The notes: generated from the sequence alone by a model not told the origin. 11,950 nucleotides of DNA from DATDTB01 sp035291025 (GCA_035291025.1 DATDTB010000009.1:1-11950); one strand, 5' to 3'. Counted from the stretch's first letter, positions 1 to 6,021 are shown. A program made the numbers and translations.

Positions 1-73
1 TCTTTGAGGGCTTTTTGTGGCCCCAGTGCTCCTTGAACTCCTTGAATTTTGCAGCGAATTCGTCGAACTTCAC
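1..73 (-). CDS. N-terminus of an unidentified protein, running off the left edge
   Basis: A leftward reading frame opens with GTG at 73 and stays open to the edge of the window, giving 24 residues that begin MKFDEFAAKFKEFKEHWG. The composition (Lys, Glu, Phe, an amphipathic helix pattern) looks like real protein. A purine-rich stretch with GGTGG lies just before the GTG, although the spacing of about 4 bases is short. A TATA-like box lies about 55 bases upstream on the same strand. The frame is also open upstream of the GTG, back to a stop near 118, but it contains no other start codon there. The piece is too short to name a family. It would be divergently transcribed from eIF5A. The call rests on frame, start context and composition only. 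Confidence 0.45.
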   Translation of the reverse strand, partial: MKFDEFAAKFKEFKEHWGHKKPSK

Positions 74-89
74 TTTCCACCGCCTCGCG

Positions 90-109
90 TTTTTTCCTTT
101 CGGAAAAGA
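90..109 (-). other. Perfect hairpin with GAAA tetraloop in the divergent intergenic region
   Basis: On the minus strand TTTTCC, GAAA, GGAAAA forms a six-pair stem closed by a C-G pair on a GNRA-type loop. It is extended by one wobble and one A-T pair to about eight pairs. It lies between the TATA-like box at 123-132 and the GTG start at 73, so it may overlap the transcription start or form the 5' end of the leader. No T-run follows that would make it a terminator. Function unknown. Confidence 0.4.
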
Positions 110-122
110 ATCACTACCTCAT

Positions 123-132
123 GTTATAAAAG
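123..132 (-). promoter_or_regulatory. Candidate archaeal TATA box for the leftward gene
   Basis: On the minus strand this reads CTTTTATAAC with GATAAG just upstream, close to an archaeal BRE plus TATA arrangement. A start of transcription about 25 bases downstream would fall near 100-105, leaving a leader of about 30 bases before the GTG at 73. The core is nearly symmetric (TTATAAAA on the plus strand), so it could also serve eIF5A, with a leader of about 85 bases. I see no better TATA box nearer to eIF5A. This is inferred from pattern and distance only. Confidence 0.4.
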
Positions 133-239
133 CTTATCCAGCTACTTACTTTCAACGCGTTTTTCCACACGTTCAGCGTGCTAGGGCCTTGTTTTCCTCG
201 GTCTTTTGAGTTTTTGTTTTCACAGTGGGGTGCAATTGA

Positions 240-644
240 ATGTCAGAAGTAAGGTATGGTAAGGCTGGCCAGTTAAAGGAAGGCAGCTATATCTTGATTG
301 AAGAAGTCCCGTGCAAGATCACGCGGATCGACATTTCAAAGCCCGGAAAGCACGGCAGCGCAAAGTGCCGGATTGAGGCGCGAGGGCTGTTTGACGGAAA
401 GAACAGGAATGACTTGTACCCGAGCACTGAAGACGTAAAGATTCCAGTGATAGAAAAGACCACGGCGCAGATACTCGCGGACGTTGGAGCCTCGTTTCAG
501 TTAATGGACATGCAGTCCTACGAGACTTTCGAGCTGCCGAAACCAGAGCCTGGAGAAGTCGAGGGAGAGCTAGCGCCCGGGAAAGAAGTCGAGTTAATGA
601 AGTACGGCTCCAACTTGAAGATAGCGCGAATCAAGAGCGAGTGA
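240..644 (+). CDS. eif5A: Translation initiation factor 5A (aIF5A)
   Basis: A 134-residue protein, the normal length for the archaeal family. eIF5A binds the ribosome near the peptidyl-transferase centre and relieves stalling. It carries the hypusine modification made from spermidine on one lysine. Here that site is the loop SKPGKHGSAK, with the modifiable Lys at residue 37. The N-terminal half is the SH3-like KOW domain carrying this loop. The C-terminal half (from about residue 70, IPVIEKTTAQILADVG onward) is the OB-fold. The ATG at 240 is preceded by GGGGTG seven bases upstream, a good Shine-Dalgarno site. It is the only long gene on the plus strand in the window. Its stop lies only six bases from the stop of the convergent MetRS-beta gene. 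Deoxyhypusine synthase is not in the window. Confidence 0.97.
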   Translation: MSEVRYGKAGQLKEGSYILIEEVPCKITRIDISKPGKHGSAKCRIEARGLFDGKNRNDLYPSTEDVKIPVIEKTTAQILADVGASFQLMDMQSYETFELPKPEPGEVEGELAPGKEVELMKYGSNLKIARIKSE

Positions 645-655
645 ACAAGTTCACT
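640..655. repeat. Inverted repeat spanning the two convergent stop codons
   Basis: AGTGAAC, AA, GTTCACT is a perfect seven-base inverted repeat. It contains the TGA of eIF5A (642-644) on the plus strand and the TGA of the MetRS-beta gene (651-653) on the minus strand. A second, wider stem is possible between CGAGTG at 638-643 and CACTCG at 657-662. No clear T-run follows on either strand, only pyrimidine-rich sequence inside the opposing gene. A role in transcript ending is therefore only a guess. Confidence 0.35.
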
Positions 656-983
656 GCACTCGGCTTCCTTCAGGTCTCTTTCTTTCCGGGGCGAGCAATG
701 CAACGTCTTCTTCGTTTCCAACGGCAAGCAGCATCCCCTGGCTTTCAATTCCAGCAATTTTTCTTGGCGCCAGGTTTGCGACTACGACTACTTGCTTGCC
801 CACCAGCTCGCTAGGCGCGTAGCTTTTCTTTATTCCGGCCATTAAGGTCCGCGAGCCAAGTTCTCCAGCGTCAATTGTCAGCCGGACCAGTTTTTCGGAG
901 TGCGGGACTTCCACGGCTTCCTTTATCGTCGCGATCCTTAAGTCTATTTTCTTGAATTCCTCAAAGGACACAAGTTCACTCAA
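651..983 (-). CDS. Free-standing tRNA-binding domain protein, MetRS beta subunit / Trbp111 type
   Basis: A 110-residue OB-fold protein of the EMAP/Trbp111/CsaA tRNA-binding family. The closest match by motif is the C-terminal (beta) domain of methionyl-tRNA synthetase. Visible landmarks are FEEFKKIDLRI at the N-terminus and the family signature ANLAPRKIAGIESQGMLLA in the second half. Such proteins bind the outside corner of tRNA and, when separate, pair with a MetRS catalytic chain, which is not in this window. Start choice: a GTG at 992 would add three residues, but that GTG is itself the centre of a GGTGG Shine-Dalgarno site. Five bases after the site lies a TTG at 983, the same spacing as at L18e, so I place the start there. 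The gene follows GluRS by under 20 bases and is probably co-transcribed. Its stop is six bases from that of eIF5A on the opposite strand. Confidence 0.88.
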   Translation of the reverse strand: MSELVSFEEFKKIDLRIATIKEAVEVPHSEKLVRLTIDAGELGSRTLMAGIKKSYAPSELVGKQVVVVANLAPRKIAGIESQGMLLAVGNEEDVALLAPERKRPEGSRVQ

Positions 984-988
984 CTTTT

Positions 989-993
989 CCACC
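989..993 (-). promoter_or_regulatory. Shine-Dalgarno site deciding the MetRS-beta start
   Basis: GGTGG is followed by AAAAG and then TTG (983). The GTG inside this motif is in frame and could be mistaken for the start. The same arrangement before L18e, where a good ATG follows, argues for the downstream codon. Confidence 0.55.
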
Positions 994-1001
994 TTCTTTA
1001 G

Positions 1002-2693
1002 TCATTTGTGGCTGTAGTAAGCAACAACTTTTTCCCCTGAAACGCTTTCGATGCGCGCAAACCCAACCCGTTCAAACTGCACCACGTTGCCGGTTTTCTC
1101 GTTTAGGACTCCCCGTTCCACGAACCCGTTCCTGACCCCTGAAGTTGTGTGCAGCTCTAACTCCAGGGAGCCCTTGGCGGGCACCCAGTGAATCTTTGAC
1201 TGGGGCATTTCGCTTGCTTTTACTTCCCTTAGCTTCCCGTTGGCCATCACTGCGTTGCACAGGTGCAATAGCCTGAACTCCACCCCGTTGGATGCGTTTT
1301 CCAAGTCTTCTTTTTCGGCGTAAACCTCGCCGTTTTCCACTTCCAGAGTTCTCTTGCCTCGCCCTTCGTCGCCTGGGTGCAGGGGAGCGCTTGCCTTCAC
1401 GTTTCCCAGCTGCTCGATCCTTACTTTTTCAGGTGAAACGACTGCAAAGTACCGGTTTGCAGTTGCATCAACCAGTTTCTTGTTTTCGTTGTACAATATG
1501 TCCAAGTCAACGTTCGTCTCGTGCTGTGTCAAGCCTAGGGAAAGAATGTAGTTCCTGATGGCCTCAGGCTGAATGCCTCTCTTCTTGAATGACTTAAGCA
1601 AGGCCAGCAACTTCGGGTCGTCGTAACCTGAGTACTTTCCTTCCCTTATTCCTTGCGCAATCTTGCTCTTTGAAATGACCAAGTCCTCAGTTGTCCCGAA
1701 CTTTCCGTAAACCTCTGTTATTGGGTACTTCCATTCCATGTAGTCGTAAATCACCCTCTGCTTTCTCTCGCTTGCCGCCAGGTCCTTTCCCCTTATTATG
1801 TGCGTGACCTTCATGTCGTAGTCGTCGAAGGCCGAGGCGAAGTCAAGCATTGGCCAGACGTGCGCGCTTGAAAAAGGGTGTTCTGGTTCGTCCACTATCC
1901 TGAACGTGGGCCAGTCCACGACCGCCGGGTCTTTCTCGCCTTCAAGTGTTTTCATCCTGCCCACGGCCTGTCCTTCCTTGTATTCCCATTCAAGCATTTT
2001 CCTCCACCTTTCCAGGTTTTCTTCAACGCTTAGGGAGCGGCAAGGGCAGTACTCTTTCCTCACTCGGACTTTCTGGCTCCATTCCTCTTGCGGGCAGCTG
2101 CACACGTATGAAACGCCCTTCCTTAGCAGGAGTGAAAAGAATTCGTAGTACTTTTCCAGCCTCGCCGACGCCCTTTCAACCCTGTAATAGTTGACGCCGA
2201 GCCACTTCAAGTCTTCCTCGGCCCACGCGTACGCTTCCTTCATCGGCTTCTTGTTCTCGTTTTTTGGGTCGGTGTCATCAAACCTCAAAATCAGTACCCC
2301 ATTGTACTTTTTCGCGTACTCGTCGTTCAATATTATCATGCGGCAGTGCCCGATGTGCAAAGGTCCGCTGGGGTTTGGAGCCATGCGCATTGTAACATTC
2401 CCGGTCACGGCGTTTTCCAATTCTGGGAGTTCCTTCTTTCCTTCTTTTTTCCTTTCCAACAACTCAGGGTGGTGTTTTTTTAGTTCAGCCAACTGTTCTT
2501 CGGGCTTTAAGGCGTTGACTTCCTTTAACACAATTGAAATGGTTTTGCCCAGTTCCGCCATTTTGTTTTTCAGCGCCGGGTCGTCTCCCAGCAGTCTTCC
2601 CAGAACCGCTCCGTGATGTGCTTTTCCGCCGTGCTCGAACGCGTTCTTGAGCGCGAACGCGCGCATTCTTTCTTCCAAGGCCTTGCCCGCCAT
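1002..2693 (-). CDS. gltX: Glutamyl-tRNA synthetase, archaeal/eukaryotic type
   Basis: A 563-residue class I synthetase that charges tRNA with glutamate. The size and layout match archaeal GluRS. There is a helical N-terminal extension of about 95 residues, then the Rossmann catalytic domain with the class I signature LHIGHCR (HIGH at 113-116) and FDDTDP (138-143). A CxC...CxC zinc-type site lies at Cys198, 200, 216 and 218, and the second signature VISKSKI (KMSKS equivalent) at 339-345. A beta-barrel anticodon-binding region runs to the C-terminus, as in the GlnRS-like archaeal branch. No GlnRS or GatDE gene is present here, so whether it also charges tRNA-Gln cannot be told. The ATG at 2693 has only a weak GGTTG upstream. 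The PCD-like gene ends 18 bases before it, so translation may depend on upstream flow. The MetRS-beta gene follows closely. Confidence 0.96.
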   Translation of the reverse strand: MAGKALEERMRAFALKNAFEHGGKAHHGAVLGRLLGDDPALKNKMAELGKTISIVLKEVNALKPEEQLAELKKHHPELLERKKEGKKELPELENAVTGNVTMRMAPNPSGPLHIGHCRMIILNDEYAKKYNGVLILRFDDTDPKNENKKPMKEAYAWAEEDLKWLGVNYYRVERASARLEKYYEFFSLLLRKGVSYVCSCPQEEWSQKVRVRKEYCPCRSLSVEENLERWRKMLEWEYKEGQAVGRMKTLEGEKDPAVVDWPTFRIVDEPEHPFSSAHVWPMLDFASAFDDYDMKVTHIIRGKDLAASERKQRVIYDYMEWKYPITEVYGKFGTTEDLVISKSKIAQGIREGKYSGYDDPKLLALLKSFKKRGIQPEAIRNYILSLGLTQHETNVDLDILYNENKKLVDATANRYFAVVSPEKVRIEQLGNVKASAPLHPGDEGRGKRTLEVENGEVYAEKEDLENASNGVEFRLLHLCNAVMANGKLREVKASEMPQSKIHWVPAKGSLELELHTTSGVRNGFVERGVLNEKTGNVVQFERVGFARIESVSGEKVVAYYSHK

Positions 2694-2711
2694 TTCAACC
2701 AGTTCCAGTGC

Positions 2712-3044
2712 TCAAGCCAATAACTTGCTTATTTTCGCTGCCATTATGAAGTCGTTTTCCGACAACCCGCCAATTGAATGAGTGTACAGCTCCAGTCGCA
2801 GCTTGTTCCAGTCGTGCAAGTAAATGTTTGGGTGGTGCCCCTCATTTTCAGCCAGCTCAGCGACTTTGTTCGCGAACGCAACAGCTTCCTTGAAGTCCTT
2901 CAAACGCTTTTCTTTCACGATCCAACCCTTTTCGTTAAGGCTCCAGCCCGGTGATTTTGAAAGCAAGTCCCTTGCTTTTTCTAGCCCCATTGGTTTTGCC
3001 CCCGTTTCGCATGGGACGCACTTCCTTCCCTCTAGTCCGCTCAT
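2712..3044 (-). CDS. Pterin-4a-carbinolamine dehydratase (PCD/DCoH) family protein
   Basis: A 110-residue protein of the PCD/DCoH family, which dehydrates 4a-hydroxytetrahydropterins. The motif NEGHHPNIYLHDWNKLRLELYTHSIGG contains the expected catalytic pattern: paired His, an aromatic/Asn stretch, a second His, and a later Asp in the SENDF segment. The N-terminus KCVPCETGAKPM is typical of prokaryotic members. The open frame extends upstream to 3251, but that part lies inside the Nudix gene in another frame and is Arg/Lys-rich nonsense, so ATG 3044 is the start. It begins five bases after the Nudix stop, which implies coupling. What it does in an archaeon with no visible aromatic amino acid hydroxylase is unclear. 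A role in pterin or molybdopterin metabolism is possible. Family assignment is firm, the physiological role is not. Confidence 0.92.
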   Translation of the reverse strand: MSGLEGRKCVPCETGAKPMGLEKARDLLSKSPGWSLNEKGWIVKEKRLKDFKEAVAFANKVAELAENEGHHPNIYLHDWNKLRLELYTHSIGGLSENDFIMAAKISKLLA

Positions 3045-3049
3045 TTGTC

Positions 3050-3613
3050 TCACTTGAACAATTCGGGCTTCCTGCCTTTCAGGAGCTTTAACGTGTGCTT
3101 TATCCAGGGAGTGAATTCTTTCCCGTTTTCGTTGATTTCTTTTTCTATTTCCCCAAGCAGTGCCCACTTGACTTCGTAAACCTCTGAAGGGTTGGGCGTT
3201 ACTTCTTTTTCGAGCATTCCAACGAGGACCGCGCAGTGCTCGTTTTCGCACTTGTTTCCAGGGTGTTCGGCGTAGTAGTCAAAGAACCCGACGTTTTCCG
3301 TTTCAGCGCTGACCCCCAGCTCTCTTTCCAGGCATTTTTCAGCAGCTTCCTCTAGCGTCTCGTCCCTTCCATTCAAGTGTTCTGGGTGGCTCGTGGCGGA
3401 GACGTCCCAGAAATTGTCCCACAACTCGTGCCGCCTTTTTTGGATTAGGAATTTTCCCTGGTCGTTTTTCAGGAAAACCACGAATGCCAGGTGTTTTTTT
3501 CCCTTTCCCGTGTGGCATTCCAGGCGCGACGCGTGGCCTTTTTTCCTGCCCGTCTCGTCCACTAGTATCAGGACTTGCTTGCTTTTCTCCATTGTGAGGC
3601 TTTTAAGGTCCAA
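3050..3613 (-). CDS. IPP isomerase type 1-like Nudix protein lacking the catalytic cysteine
   Basis: A 187-residue Nudix protein resembling type 1 isopentenyl-diphosphate isomerase, which interconverts IPP and DMAPP. Family landmarks are VDETGRKKGHASRLECHTG, QKRRHELWDNFWDVS, SHPEH, ETLEEAAEKCLERELG (Nudix box region), and CENEHC, plus FTPW near the C-terminus. Aligned by eye to E. coli IDI, the five metal ligands are present: His34, His41, His76, Glu123 and Glu125. The position of the essential Cys67 (NSVCGHP in E. coli) reads VSATSHP, so Thr74 replaces the cysteine. It may be a divergent isomerase or another prenyl-diphosphate Nudix enzyme. The start is TTG at 3613, directly after the TGA of the upstream gene. 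GGTGAT lies five bases before it, while the ATG at 3592 has no such site. It sits in the mevalonate gene cluster, which supports an isoprenoid substrate. Confidence 0.88.
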   Translation of the reverse strand: MDLKSLTMEKSKQVLILVDETGRKKGHASRLECHTGKGKKHLAFVVFLKNDQGKFLIQKRRHELWDNFWDVSATSHPEHLNGRDETLEEAAEKCLERELGVSAETENVGFFDYYAEHPGNKCENEHCAVLVGMLEKEVTPNPSEVYEVKWALLGEIEKEINENGKEFTPWIKHTLKLLKGRKPELFK

Positions 3614-4261
3614 TCAATCACCGACCAGCTTTTTTGTTTCCACGACCGCTTTTTTGGCTTTCACTTGCTCGTCGTCGGGCAGCAACTGTATTGCCTTGTG
3701 CAGCTCTCCAACGCCCAATCCGGCGTCCTCAACCAATTCTTTGACTTTTTCCAGGGCTTTCAATGTCTCCCTTTTTTCAGCCGCCCTTTCCTCTCCTTCA
3801 ACGAGCAGTGCCTTTAAGCTATGCAAAAGCGATTCCTGCGGCGCAGTCAGCTTTAGCCTTGAAAGGAGCTTGTCTATTTTTCGCGCCCCGTCCAGCACCT
3901 TTAATGGGTTGCCGTTTGAAAGCCTTTCCAGGGCCAGTGACAACTGCTTGTCAGCTCTTACTTTTGACAACTCGCGTTCCAGCGCTTCTTTGGTTACCGA
4001 CATCCTTGCGTCCGCAACTATTGCCTTGGTGTTGAGCCTTGCCGCAACCAAGGGCAGTTCAGAAAACTTCTTGGCTGCCTTTGTAGCGTCCGCCCCAACT
4101 GAACGCGCCCCGAAACCGGTTGCCAGGAACAAGTCCCCCAAGGGCTTGAATTCGTGGTTTTTTCTCTCCCGCCCAAACGTCTTCCCAGGCAACTCCTCTA
4201 TTGAGACACTTTTGCGCATTCCAAGCAGCTCGGCGCTGTCCTTGAAGCTTTTAACGCTCAT
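3614..4261 (-). CDS. Unidentified helical protein encoded between phosphomevalonate kinase and the IDI-like gene
   Basis: A 215-residue protein that I do not recognise. No signal peptide, membrane segment, Cys/His metal site or nucleotide-binding loop is evident. The first 60 or so residues are mixed, with a glycine-rich piece LFLATGFGARSVGAD around residues 44-58. From about residue 85 the protein is predicted by eye to be almost all helix, rich in Leu, Lys, Glu and Ala, with possible coiled-coil stretches around residues 155-185 and a Lys-rich end. Its ATG overlaps the TGA of phosphomevalonate kinase (ATGA), with GAGGG seven bases upstream. Its own TGA abuts the TTG of the IDI-like gene. 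This coupling on both sides argues for a real, co-expressed product tied to isoprenoid synthesis or membrane lipid supply. It is not isopentenyl phosphate kinase or mevalonate kinase, since the expected motifs are absent. Confidence 0.82.
   Translation of the reverse strand: MSVKSFKDSAELLGMRKSVSIEELPGKTFGRERKNHEFKPLGDLFLATGFGARSVGADATKAAKKFSELPLVAARLNTKAIVADARMSVTKEALERELSKVRADKQLSLALERLSNGNPLKVLDGARKIDKLLSRLKLTAPQESLLHSLKALLVEGEERAAEKRETLKALEKVKELVEDAGLGVGELHKAIQLLPDDEQVKAKKAVVETKKLVGD
3617..3622 (-). promoter_or_regulatory. Shine-Dalgarno site supporting a TTG start for the IDI-like gene
   Basis: GGTGAT, a full match to the expected anti-Shine-Dalgarno partner, occupies the last two codons of the upstream gene and is followed by TGA and TTG. 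The spacing from GGTG to TTG is five bases, like RpoN. Confidence 0.5.
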
Positions 4262-5394
4262 TTCTCGACCCTCACTCCCTCGAGTGAAATTGAAACGTCA
4301 ACTGGCCACAGCCCTTCCGTTTTCCATTCGGCCTCTATGGCCTTGCGGGAGTCCTTGTTGAAGCAAACGCATATTCCAGAATCACCGCCGCCGGCCCCCG
4401 CCAGCTTTGCAGCCGCGTTGTGTTTTCTTGCTATCTGGCACATCTTGGATAATTCAGCGGTTTCAATCGCAACTCCAGCGAAGTCCCCGAGCTCGCGCAG
4501 TGCTTTTTCGTTTTCCTCTATTTTTGCCAACAAGAGCTCTCGGTCTTCTTTTTTCCAGGCAAAAATCACGCCTTCGCTGGCTTGCCTTATTTTGGCAATC
4601 ACCGAATCGTATTGTTCTGGGTTTTTTCCCTTTGCTTCCTGCACGCGCCTCACTAGCTCGGTAGTGGAGGCGCTTTTTCCAGTCCAGCAAACGCTGAACT
4701 CCAGTTCTTTGGGGATGCGCAACGGGTTTACCTTCAGCAATGGCCAGTTCATTCCCACTAAGTCTGCTATCTTGGCGCCCCGCGCTATTTGTTCGGAAAC
4801 GTGTTTTTGGTCGGGGGCGCTGTACTCGAACACGCCGCCGTAAACTGACGCGGCCACGTCGTAACTGCTACCTATTTTTCCCTGAGTAAAGTAGTGAACT
4901 ATTGAGGCGAGCTTGAAGACGCGCATGCGTTCTTCCCTCGAGTTCAAGTCCTTTCCGTTGAATGCCTGGAGCGCGCCTATTATGGCCACTGTCGCCGCAG
5001 AAGAACTCCCGAAGCCCAGCTTTTCCGTTTTCCCGCTCCCCAGGCTCGCCTGCGACATTTCGCCCCACGTCTCTATTTCCAAGCCGTGCGAGAGCCCGCG
5101 GCGGCCGCTGTACTGCAAAAACAATTCGCCGGCCTCCTTTAGGAACTTTAGCTTCTCCAGCTGTTCCGGCGGCGTGCCCGGGGCAAAGACGAGTTTTCCT
5201 TTTTCCACAACCGCCCTGGTTTTTTCTATGCCGAAGTCTTTCACGGAAATGTAAAACGCAGGCTCTTTTGTCTTAGTAAGACGGCAGTGCACCCTCTTGT
5301 CTATGGCGGCAACCAAACCCGTTCCCCTTTCCAGAATTGAGTACTCCCCCGCGATGAAAAGTTTTCCAGGAGCTGACACGTGGACGCTTTCCAT
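4258..5394 (-). CDS. mvaK2: Phosphomevalonate kinase, GHMP family
   Basis: A 378-residue GHMP kinase that phosphorylates mevalonate-5-phosphate to the diphosphate, the second kinase step of the classical mevalonate pathway. Motifs, numbered from the ATG at 5394, are APGKLFIAGEY (8-18), the ATP loop KLGFGSSSAATVA (125-137), SSYDVAASVYGG (176-187), WTGKSAST (237-244) and GAGGGDSGI (333-341). The last two, with Asp rather than a further Gly after GAGGG, distinguish it from mevalonate kinase. A TTG at 5409 would add five residues and has GGTG seven bases upstream. I prefer ATG 5394, since GGGGGA lies close before it and the product then begins at the usual distance from APGK. A 70-base gap with a TATA-like box precedes it, so it may have its own promoter. 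Its stop overlaps the start of the next gene. Most archaea lack this enzyme. Confidence 0.93.
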   Translation of the reverse strand: MESVHVSAPGKLFIAGEYSILERGTGLVAAIDKRVHCRLTKTKEPAFYISVKDFGIEKTRAVVEKGKLVFAPGTPPEQLEKLKFLKEAGELFLQYSGRRGLSHGLEIETWGEMSQASLGSGKTEKLGFGSSSAATVAIIGALQAFNGKDLNSREERMRVFKLASIVHYFTQGKIGSSYDVAASVYGGVFEYSAPDQKHVSEQIARGAKIADLVGMNWPLLKVNPLRIPKELEFSVCWTGKSASTTELVRRVQEAKGKNPEQYDSVIAKIRQASEGVIFAWKKEDRELLLAKIEENEKALRELGDFAGVAIETAELSKMCQIARKHNAAAKLAGAGGGDSGICVCFNKDSRKAIEAEWKTEGLWPVDVSISLEGVRVEK

Positions 5395-5432
5395 TTCAAG
5401 TTCCCCCAAGCGAATTCACCAAATTGAACCCC

Positions 5433-5442
5433 AAATTTAATT
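5433..5442 (-). promoter_or_regulatory. Possible TATA box before phosphomevalonate kinase
   Basis: On the minus strand the gap contains AATTAAATTT, the most AT-rich block between the two genes, with CC and purines around it. Transcription starting about 25 bases on would begin close to 5411, giving a very short leader before ATG 5394. This is a pattern-based guess. Read-through from the ribosomal cluster is equally possible. Confidence 0.3.
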
Positions 5443-5464
5443 GGTTAAAGGAGTTTAATGTTTT

Positions 5465-6013
5465 TTAATGGCGCTTTTTCCCGCGCGGAATAGTTCGAGT
5501 GCGCTGCCGCGGCGGCTGCTTTCTGGAGTCCTGTTCAAGCGTTCCCCAAGCACGCGGTTTTTTCCCTTCCAGAAGTTTTCGTTCCAGGTCGTTGAGTTTT
5601 GCTTCAAAGAACCGCCTTTGCACGTCTATTCGTTCCCTGTCAGCGCGTTTTTCGCCTGCCCCCCGCCCGGGAGCCCTGGTTTCGTGGACTTCTCTTTCGT
5701 CCAAGCCGGACCGAATGAGCGCGTTCAAGGCCCGCGCTGCAGCCGCTGGGTCTCTTCCCTTTCCCTGGGAGCCAAGGCTTTCCCTCAGCGTTCGCAGGTT
5801 GTATTCTAGTTCTCTTTCCCTGTCAAACAGCCACTGGGGCAGCCCTTCGCCGCGTTCCCGCCTTTCCCTGGCTTGCTGCCGGATTTTTAGGATAAGAAAG
5901 CGGGCGGCGTCAAGCGCAGAGCCTTGAATTTTAGGGCTTAGCCACGCAGGTTTCCCCTTTTCCTTCAATAAGTCAATCGCTGCCTTCACTGCCTTTACTT
6001 CTTCCTCGCTCAT
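5465..6013 (-). CDS. Unidentified charged protein with a basic C-terminal tail, encoded between MvaD and phosphomevalonate kinase
   Basis: A 182-residue protein with no family I recognise. The N-terminal 55 residues look like a small helical module (MSEEEVKAVKAAIDLLKEKG, then a stretch with LDAARFLILKIRQQA). The middle is very rich in Arg and Glu with a Gly/Arg/Ala linker around residues 110-125. A further helix (RRFFEAKLNDLERKLL) follows, and the last 20 or so residues are strongly basic and likely disordered (RQRTRTIPRGKKRH). This pattern suggests binding to RNA or another anionic partner, but no known domain is visible. The start is ATG 6013, with GAGG six bases upstream overlapping the stop of MvaD. 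A TTG at 6025 would overlap MvaD. The gene ends 70 bases before phosphomevalonate kinase. Codon choice (GC-rich Arg and Pro codons) seems somewhat richer in GC than its neighbours. Confidence 0.75.
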   Translation of the reverse strand: MSEEEVKAVKAAIDLLKEKGKPAWLSPKIQGSALDAARFLILKIRQQARERRERGEGLPQWLFDRERELEYNLRTLRESLGSQGKGRDPAAAARALNALIRSGLDEREVHETRAPGRGAGEKRADRERIDVQRRFFEAKLNDLERKLLEGKKPRAWGTLEQDSRKQPPRQRTRTIPRGKKRH

Positions 6014-6021
6014 TTGAAGCC

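Noticed and set aside
15..209. A 64-residue open frame on the plus strand ahead of eIF5A
   Set aside because: It is Phe/Ser/Pro-rich with no ribosome-binding site, and it covers a better leftward coding start and a promoter-like element.
3045..3251. Upstream extension of the PCD-like gene to 179 residues
   Set aside because: The added part is Arg/Lys-rich and lies within the Nudix gene in another frame. The family N-terminus is found from ATG 3044.
3614..4261. Identity as isopentenyl phosphate kinase because of its place beside the IDI-like gene
   Set aside because: No amino-acid-kinase fold motifs (N-terminal KxGGS-type loop, later His and GGxD segments) are present.
3393..4361. A 322-residue open frame on the plus strand
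   Set aside because: It lies entirely opposite the Nudix, unknown and kinase genes. Its product is Ser/Phe/Leu-rich, as expected from reading Lys/Glu-rich genes backwards, and it matches no family.
4258..5409. Identity as mevalonate kinase, expected after rps2 in archaea
   Set aside because: GAGGGDSGI, WTGKSAST and SYDVAAS are phosphomevalonate kinase features. Mevalonate kinase would show GAGGGG-type and different ATP-loop context, and an unrelated gene pair separates it from rps2.
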